Shown here: piece after piece, positions 57,557 to 64,000 of the stretch | Numbering within the stretch: the stretch's first letter is position 1 | How the letters are laid out: each line of letters starts with the position of its first letter | NCBI GenBank assembly: GCA_009809945.1 | Contig: WTPW01000681.1 | Span: 221,092 to 285,091 of the forward strand | Length of the DNA: 64,000 nt | From: Gigaspora margarita | Taxonomy: Eukaryota > Glomeromycota > Glomeromycetes > Diversisporales > Gigasporaceae | Reading direction: 5' to 3' | Notes under the pieces: generated by a model | What the model was told of the DNA's origin: nothing | Databases searched by the model: none | What the model saw: the letters and a program-made list of their open reading frames with translations, nothing else | Program-made: the position numbers and the translations under genes

Positions 57557-58024
57557 GCCTATCAAAAATATCGTTATTCACTAATGTAAATATAACTTGT
57601 TATAAAACACCTACTTTTATAAAAAGAAATTTTGATATTTTCTTGTTCGATAATAACCGGTTTTAATAATTAAAAGATATGTAAACACAAAAAAAATATA
57701 ATAAAAAGGCTCATCACATCTGTATGCCCAGCAGCTAGATTCTAGCCCAATCAAAATTTTGTCAAATGTCAAAATATTAACTTGAAGAATTTAAATAAAG
57801 GACAGGTGATGTAATAGAATTTTCACTTCTGGATGTTCTCATACCCGTCATATGCGTAAGATCTACAATATACTGAAAGACCTGTTTTTTTGTTAAACTA
57901 TCGATAATATTGTTACCGAGTTTATTTGTAAAAAAATATTTCATTCAATTCATGAATTTTATTATCTAAAAAATTAAATTCAATAAACTCTAAAGAACAA
58001 GCGCTACTGCGCGATAATGCGAAC
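57557..58024. other. Downstream non-coding stretch
   Basis: No gene or repeat recognised. Confidence 0.4.
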
Positions 58025-58262
58025 TATGGTGCCAGACATCTATACTCAACAATCACATGACGTGTTTCAATTTTATAAATGGCTATAACTTTTTATCTAA
58101 GAAGTTTTAAAAAAATCTGACCGGTAACTTTATGAAGCTATTAATATAGCTTCATAAAGTTACCGGTCAGATTTTTTTAAAACTTCTTAGATAAAAAGTT
58201 ATAGCCATTTAAAAAATTGAAACANGTCATGTGATTGTTGAGTATAGTTGTCTGGCACCATA
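58025..58262. mobile_element. Palindromic MITE, TATGGTGCCAGACA ends
   Basis: TATGGTGCCAGACATCTATAC and mirrored TATGGTGCCAGACAACTATAC enclose near-perfect arms (238 bp in all) with CAACAATCACATGAC and ACCGGTAACTTTATGAAGC words; centre near 58143. TA at both ends is part of the mirror. Confidence 0.8.
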
Positions 58263-58499
58263 CAAAATTCAGCTTTTCAAAACTACAGTTCAGTTTATAT
58301 TAGCTATTAGTTTATGGATCACATCACTACTTACAAACATGATGAGAAATTCTATCACTCTAAAAAATGGGTTGTCATATTAGGGAAACGTCATTTATTA
58401 ACTGATTTAGCTTTATCCTAACTGGACAATTAATGATAAATGATAAAAAGATATAGAGAATAGAAAATAAAATAAATCCCGTAATATAATCACTTTACA

Positions 58500-58780
58500 G
58501 AATAAGGAAGGAGCTTCTCAAATCAGAAACAGTAGACATTACTACGCAGTATAAGAAGAAGAAGGAAGACAACTTCCTTTACAACATGTTAATCCTGAGA
58601 AACAATCAGATGCAGTCTTGCAAATTGAACCTTCAGATTGAGGCAAAGCCATGCCTATTTAATGAATATAAATTAACCATTAGACAGAATCAAAATTTAA
58701 CATTTGGTATTATTGATAAGAGATTGTTTACCTTCAACAAAGATCAACAAGGCCATTACAATGAAAATGAAAAAGGATAA
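58500..58780 (+). pseudogene. Possible coding relic, unrecognised
   Basis: GC is higher than in the surroundings. One frame reads L-P-L-Q-H-V-N-P-E-K-Q-S-D-A-V-L-Q-I-E-P-S-D before a stop. Another is open for 64 codons from 58586 and reads F-G-I-I-D-K-R-L-F-T-F-N-K. Two protein-like frames suggest a frameshifted fragment. No family recognised; chance is possible. Confidence 0.25.
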
Positions 58781-58821
58781 ATTAAAATTATATTTCATAG
58801 TGATTTGAATTATGTTGATTT

Positions 58822-58990
58822 ATTTACTTTGGGTTATGTGTGTCGTATGAAAGAGTATTTATTTACTTTGGTTACATGCTGTTGTATGAAAAAGTATTTA
58901 TTTACTTTGGGTTATGTGTTGTCGTATAAAAGAGTATTTATTTACTTTGGGTTATGTATTGTCGTGTGAAAGAGTATTTATACCTTATTT
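58822..58990 (+). repeat. ~41-bp tandem repeat, four copies
   Basis: TTTACTTTGGGTTATGTGT followed by GTCGTATGAAAGAGTATTTA repeats at about 58825, 58866, 58907 and 58948. A fifth single copy begins the paralogous segment at 63082. Confidence 0.8.
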
Positions 58991-59050
58991 AAAGTTTTGG
59001 ATGTTCTCAATCACCTCATTTAATGGACCGATGTAAATTTTTAATAGCCT
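58950..59050. repeat. Local duplicate copy A, left part
   Basis: AAAGTTTTGGATGTTCTCAA through GTAAATTTTTAATAGCCT matches 63121-63190. Copy A resumes at 62772 after the 3.7-kb insertion and again at 63031 after a MITE. Confidence 0.75.
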
Positions 59051-59635
59051 AAAATATAGTTGGTGGTAGAATTATTGAATTACGGCAATTACGGCATTTT
59101 ACCAGTGGTAGAATTAATTACAGTATAGCATCTAATTGCTGTAAACATTATATGCCGTAATGCCGCAATGCTGAAATTCCGTAATGCGCAATACCGCAAT
59201 TCCGTAATGCCGCAATAACACAATATTGTAATATCGTGATACCGTAACTATAGTATAATATAATAATGTTATAATTAAGTAACTATGTGACACCCAGTCA
59301 CTCCAAACCGGAAGCTTCTGAATATATTGTTATTTGCCATGCAAGTATTTCATTACATTAATTAATCGGTAAGCATAAAGGTTATTTAACTTGTATTCTG
59401 CAGCAGAATACAATAGTTATAATAAATCTTAAAACACGTAAATATGTATTTAGGCATATAGTTGGTAGTAGAATTAATTTTACAAATTAATACGGTTACG
59501 GCATTGCTGTATTTTTTGCCATAATTGCTGTGAGCCGTAAAGCCGTAAAGCCATATTGCCATAATGTCATAATGCCGTAATGCCGTAATGGCATAATGCT
59601 GTAATGCCATAATGCAGAAATAATATCTGCTATAA

Positions 59636-60380
59636 CATCGGGAAAATAAATAAGGCACAGATCTGCACAAATCTGCGACCCTGGAAAATTTCAACAAATT
59701 TTGCAATAGCTTGTGATCTAACTTAACGATTTTGGTACCATTCGATTCGTCTCGATGAGACGGATCGAATGGTACCAAAATTGTTGAATTCCAATCACTA
59801 GAACACAAGAAAATCCATTTATGTGGATTTTATAAACATCGAACGATCTTGCCAACCAGTGGTCCAAATTTAACTATTTTGGTACCATTCGATTCNTCTC
59901 GATGAGACGGTTCGAACGGTACCAAAACATTAAAATTGGATCACTGGTTAACAAGTTATTCGTAAAAAACGATTTGCGGCGCAGTTCTGCACAGAAATTT
60001 AAATTAATTTTCTGCGCAGAACTGCGCCGCAAATCGTTTTTTACGAATAACTTGTTAACCAGTGATCCAATTTTAACGTTTTTTGTACCGTTCGAATCGT
60101 CTCATCGAGAGGAATCGAATGGTACCAAAATCGTTAAATTTGGACCACTGGTTGGCAAGATCATTCGATGTTTATAAAATCCACATAAATGGATTTTCTT
60201 GTGTTCTAGTGATTGGAATTCAACGATTTAGGTACCATTCGATCCGGCTCATCGAGACGAATCGAATGGTACCAAAATCGTTAAGTTTGGACCACTCGAT
60301 CACAAGTTATTGCAAAATTTGTTAAAATTTTCCAGGGTCGCAGATTTGTGCAGATCTGCGCCTTATTTATTTTTCAGATG
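59636..60380. mobile_element. Palindromic element with four GGTACCATTCGA words
   Basis: CATCGGGAAAATAAATAAGG and mirrored CATCTGAAAAATAAATAAGG open arms containing GCACAGATCTGCACAAATC and GACCCTGG. Four ~43-bp mirrors GGTACCATTCGATTCGTCTC/GATGAGACG-ATCGAATGGTACC lie at 59734-59776, 59881-59923, 60084-60126 and 60231-60273, each clamped by GATCCAGTG-type words. The paralogous arm near 62376-62382 lacks it (TGCTATAA joined to TACTATTTG, mirrored), proving insertion. Confidence 0.85.
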
Positions 60381-61210
60381 AATACCGTTTGTTAAAATAC
60401 AGTATTGCATTATGGTTTCCTTTAAATAATATACTATTAAATATTTTTTCAATTTGATTCTGTCGACTTCAATGATTTAGTACATGTAATGACTATGAAA
60501 AAAAGAGTTTGATCAATCTATAAGTCATTGTTTGAGAACGTCTTTAACAAGCTAATTGATCGGAAATGACAGCATTGTTAACAGCATTTATGGCTTATAT
60601 AAGATGATACATGTCTACGTACATATTTACATGTTTTAAAATTTATTCTAACTATTTTATTCTGCTGCAGAATACACTTTAAATAACTTTTATGCTTAAC
60701 AATTAATTAATGTAATGAAATGCTTGTATACAAATTATCAGTTTCTGGTTTGGAGTGACTGGGTGTCATGTAATTACTTAATTATAACATTATTATATTA
60801 TACTGTAGTTACAGTATCGCAATATTAAATATTGTGTTATTGTGGCATTACAGCATTGCGGCATTACGGCATTATGAATTTCAGCATTGCAGCATTGTGG
60901 TATGATGACATTATGGCATTACAGCATTATAGCAATTACATGCTATGCCATAATTAATTCTGCCACCAGTAAAATGCCGAAATTACTGTAATTCAGTAAT
61001 TCTACCACCAACTATATGTAGGCATATATTATCTTATATAAGCCATAAATGCTGTTAACAATAATGTCATTTCTGATTAATTAGCTTGTTAAAGATGCTT
61101 TCAAACAATGACTTATAGACTGGTCTAATAAGCCAAAAAAATAAATCATGACATTTAAGCCAAAATAAAACCTAGACCTACAAACCCTTTTTTCATAGTT
61201 ATTACATGTA

Positions 61211-62277
61211 GTGTTGGCATTGGACATATGTCCATCTAATTTTAAAATGATTGAACTGGACTGACATTGGACATATACTTGGACATAGTTCATGTCCAAT
61301 ATGTCCAACAATTTACTAAAATTTTTTAAAATTATTTATTATATAAGCTATAACAAAATTTTATTTAAATCTATATAATAAAAAATTTTAAAATTACTTT
61401 TAAATTAGCATAAGATGCAATAGAATTCTTCATAAATCTGAGCAATAAAAGATCTCTATTTAATTTATAACTCTAGAATTACCAATTATCAATACTATAT
61501 GTGTTTGAAAATAAGCTAATTTTTGGGTAAAATTAATTTTTGGTCAATCGCAGATAGTTGGTATATAGTAAAGTTTAGATTTTACTATGTAAATCGATAA
61601 TTATCACTTAAGTAAACTTGTTTGGAAGATCAAAATATATATAAATTAAAATTTTTATCAAAATTGAAGAGCTTTTTGTTATTTAACTTTTGATTTTTAT
61701 ATTCATTGAATATATTTTTTTAAAAAAAATTTAATTTAATTTTTTCGTTGAATGTAAAAATTAAAAGTCAATTAATAAAATATTTTTCAATCTTTCTAAA
61801 AATTTCAATATATGTGTAATTTGATCTTCTGAATATGTTTACTTAAGTGATAATAACTAATTTACATAGTAAACTTTGGACTTTACTATGTAGTGACTAT
61901 TGTCGATCATGGGGTAGCTTATTTTTGGGTTAAAGAAATTTTTGAATTTTGGACCTAAAGAAGGAGGTAGCTTATTTTAGATAGTAGTCTATTTTTTGGA
62001 CACATATAGTATTACAATTACAGTTTCTTATAGTGATTATATAGTAGCTAATTTTTAAATTGTTATTATTTGAATTTTATCTATATATCAAAAGTATTGT
62101 ATAATAATTCAAGTATAATAGTACAAAATTTTATATTTTGATTGGCCAATTGGCACATGATTATGTACTTATTTAATGTTATACAATGTCCAATGTCCAA
62201 CCCTTTCTGGTCCAATGGATTGAACTGAACTAGACATCAGTGGTCCCATGCCATGTCCAATGTCCAGCCCAATATGG
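61211..62277. mobile_element. Insertion with 9-bp TSD TTACATGTA, GTCCAATGTCC words
   Basis: Perfect TTACATGTA lies at 61202-61210 and 62278-62286. The mirrored arm at 60481-60489 has the single uninterrupted copy (TACATGTAA), so the boundaries are secure. Ends are rich in TTGGACATATGTCCA / CCAATGTCCAA words (61215-61315, 62185-62275). It contains the 61550-61905 palindrome. An 8-9-bp TSD fits hAT or Mutator; no transposase. Confidence 0.85.
61550..61905. repeat. Palindrome of the ACATAGTAAAGT family
   Basis: Arms AGATAGTTGGTATATAGTAAAG and mirror (CTTTACTATGTAGTGACTAT) with inner TAAACTTGTTTGGAAGATC and AAAAGTCAATTAATAAAA words. Closest relatives at 22735 and 23525. Confidence 0.75.
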
Positions 62278-62490
62278 TTACATGTACTAAATCAATGAAG
62301 TTGACAGAATCAAATTTGAAAAAATATTTAATATAATATTATTTAAAGGAAACCAGCAGTACAGCATATTAACAAATAGTATTATAGCAGATAGTATTTC
62401 TGCATTATAGCATTATGGCATTTATGGCATTATGGCATTATGGCTTATAGCAATTACTTCAAAAAATATAACAATGCCATAACTGAATTA

Positions 62491-62742
62491 CAGCTGATTT
62501 GAAAATTAGTAGGACACGTGATGAATTTTGTGATGATTGCCAGCAAATTTCAGTAATTATTTTTCGGTAATAAAAATATAGTTTTCAATAATAATTTTTA
62601 GCTGGACAAAACATATCGTGATAATATATTGGCCAAAATTATATTATCAAAAAACTATACTGTTATTACCGAAAAATAATTATCAAAATTTGGATGATTA
62701 TCACAAAATTCATTACTTGTCCTACTATTTTCAAATCAGCTG
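62491..62742. mobile_element. Palindromic MITE CAGCTGATTTG..., TSD TA
   Basis: CAGCTGATTTGAAAAT and mirrored end are flanked by TA. The paralogous arm at 59481-59500 reads ACAAATTAATACGG with a single TA, the empty site. Arms carry GTAGGACACGTGATGAATTT and TAATTATTTTTCGGTAATA. Tc1/mariner-like by TSD. Confidence 0.8.
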
Positions 62743-62771
62743 TAATTTGTAAAATTAATTCTACCACCAAC

Positions 62772-62879
62772 TATAGCCTGGAATCGAATGAACTAACCAA
62801 AGTAATGATAAAACTATAATTTTATCAAACTTTATACTTAAAAATTCTGATACAAAAATTAAATAAGCATAGCCAGTAA
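62772..62879. repeat. Local duplicate copy A, middle part
   Basis: AGCCTGGAATCGAATGAACTA through AAATAAGCATAGCCAGTAA matches 63188-63292 at roughly 85% by eye. Confidence 0.8.
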
Positions 62880-63030
62880 GGGTAGTGACAGATATTACAT
62901 AATATCCTGGGGGGTCAAAAAAAATTTTTAAATAAGAGTAATTATACAATTTGATTGGCTAATTGGTCTTATGTAGGGGAGGGGAGTAGCTCTCTGATAA
63001 AATAATATTACATAATATCTGTCATGGCCC
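62880..63030. mobile_element. PIF/Harbinger-like MITE, TSD TAA, with empty site nearby
   Basis: GGGTAGTGACAGATATTACA and mirrored GGGCCATGACAGATATTATG are flanked by TAA (62877-62879, 63031-63033). The paralog at 63275-63302 reads AGCATAGCCAGTAATTAAAT with a single TAA, an exact pre-insertion site. It is 151 bp. Confidence 0.92.
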
Positions 63031-63081
63031 TAATTAAATTAACTTTTTTGTGATAAAAACTACTGATAGAGGTTTCAGAAT

Positions 63082-63345
63082 TTACTTTGGGTTATGTGTT
63101 GTCATATGAAAGAGAATTTAAAACTTTTTTAAAGTTTTGGATATTCTTAATCATCTTACTTAATGGATCAAAGTAAATTTTTAATTAGCTTGGAATTGAA
63201 TGAACTAATCAAGGTAAAGATAAACCTATAAATTTTCAAATTTTATGCCTAAAAAGATTCTGATACATAAATTAAATAAGCATAGCCAGTAATTAAATTA
63301 ACTTTTTTTGATAAAAATCTACTAGTAGGAGGTTTCAGAGTTAGC
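63082..63345. repeat. Local duplicate copy B, uninterrupted
   Basis: Clean paralog of 58950-59050 + 62772-62879 + 63031-63081. It lacks both the 3.7-kb complex and the 151-bp MITE. It follows copy A directly, so the two form a tandem duplication. Confidence 0.8.
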
Positions 63346-63590
63346 TTATTTTGAAAATAAGTTGGAGTTTGAAAAGTCCTATTCTTGTTTTGAAATTCTG
63401 AAATTGGCACTGCTTGAATGTGTGCAGGTTTGTGGCACAAGGTTCATGAACTAAGATCAGATGTAACATAACATGATAAAGAAAATAAAAAAAAGACTGA
63501 TATCCAACCCTAACCCTAATCCTAGAATATACGAACTTAAAGAATTTTTGCTACATCATACTTTACAGAAACTAGTACTTTTTTTTAGAT
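63346..63590. other. Non-coding with short CCCTAA tract
   Basis: CCAACCCTAACCCTAATCCTA at 63504-63524 is a short interstitial telomere-like tract; no surrounding TIRs could be matched. No gene. Confidence 0.5.
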
Positions 63591-64000
63591 GAGTTTAAGA
63601 TAGTTTAAGATAATATTAAAGTTATTAATCTTATTTTTTTTATAATTAAAAGATTATTTTAAGACTTAAAATCTAAAAATAATAATGTTATTATGGTTTA
63701 ATAATTATAAATTATTATAAGATAATTATATGATTATTGGTTAAGATTGTTTTAAGATGTTTTTAAGATTTTACTAAGATTTTTTAAGATGATGATAAGA
63801 TTATTTTAAGATTATTTTAAGATTACTGTAAGATTATTTNAAGATTATTTTAAGATTGTTTTAAGATTATTATAAGATAAGATNATTATAAGATTATTTT
63901 AAGATTATTATAAGATTATTAGGAGTATTATAAGATTATTATAAGATATAATTTTGATAATTTTATTATAATCTTTAAGATTATAATAAATCAATAAAAA
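63591..64000 (+). repeat. Degenerate TTTTAAGATTA tandem array
   Basis: About 20 or more copies of 10-11-bp AAGATTATTTT / AAGATTATTATA words run to the window edge, with a few ambiguous bases. Low-complexity repeat. Confidence 0.8.

Larger units (their letters stand above)
59051..62771. mobile_element. 3.7-kb nested inverted-repeat element complex
   Basis: Flanked by AATAGCCT (59043-59050) and TATAGCCT (62772-62779), 7 of 8 matching. The end word ATAGTTGGTGGTAGAATTA occurs at 59056 and 59458 on the plus strand and at 60997-61015 and 62756-62774 on the minus strand. Subterminal zones are arrays of TAATGCCGTAATGCCG-type words. Segment 59051-59455 is mirrored at 60600-61018, and 59458-60600 is mirrored, with insertions, by 61020-62755. 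Three further elements are nested in it (59636, 61211, 62491). The 8-bp TSD suggests a hAT-like origin. The empty site is the paralog at 63181-63200. Confidence 0.75.

Noticed and set aside
59386-60325. Frames with S-H-R-x-E-S-N-G-T-K-I-V-K-like segments, also near 56276 and 6154
   Set aside because: They arise from the shared palindromic DNA words and appear on both strands; not protein conservation.
63504-63524. Chromosome end
   Set aside because: Only about three CCCTAA-like units, with sequence continuing on both sides.

Overview
This is an AT-rich eukaryotic window (GC about one quarter by eye) dominated by repeats. Its organism is probably an early-diverging fungus, most like arbuscular mycorrhizal fungi (Glomeromycotina). 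That rests on very AT-rich DNA, an RRM-bearing LINE ORF1, a DUF3504/ZMYM-like tyrosine-recombinase relic, degraded hAT genes and many small inverted-repeat elements. This is an inference from style and remembered families; no search was run. There is no intact multi-exon host gene. The best host-like coding remnant is an RCC1-repeat gene piece at 57.0-57.56 kb.

Layout. 0-5 kb: AT-rich inverted repeats, then a 2.6-kb element with perfect 32-bp terminal inverted repeats (TIRs) carrying two minisatellites. 6-7.1 kb: a palindromic PIF/Harbinger-like element with TAA target-site duplication (TSD). 8.25-11.3 kb: a TIR element with a 69/80-bp higher-order minisatellite and a nested hAT-like element (8-bp TSD) that contains an assembly gap. 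13.5-18.9 kb: a broken repeat-bearing coding relic and the C-terminal half of a hAT transposase, separated by 3 kb of insertions. 19-25 kb: nested hAT-like and Harbinger-like non-autonomous elements. 25-29.5 kb: palindromes and word arrays.

29.53-43.4+ kb: an LTR-retrotransposon fossil on the minus strand (LTR, primer-binding-like and polypurine sites visible) with a 7.6-kb LINE inserted in the same orientation. The LINE keeps ORF1/RRM, APE endonuclease, reverse transcriptase, RNase H and a C-terminal zinc motif. A perfect 148-bp-arm palindrome abuts the second gap. 45-50 kb: a tRNA-headed SINE with a 17-bp TSD, a poly(A) retrocopy with an 18-bp TSD, and a 5'-truncated second LINE. 51-56.6 kb: a Tc1/mariner-like element, a Crypton/DUF3504-like recombinase pseudogene and several small palindromic elements. 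58.8-63.4 kb: a tandemly duplicated locus in which one copy is loaded with insertions and the other is clean, so pre- and post-insertion states can be compared directly.

Two patterns stand out. First, many otherwise different palindromic elements share one ordered vocabulary: a GATC-rich clamp, a word built around TTTTGGTA with a CGTCTC/GAGACG mirror, and a second clamp. Second, several small palindromic elements carry a degenerate TTAGGG/CCCTAA-like tract near their centre. Most non-autonomous hAT-like elements also have their own short word repeated many times near both ends.
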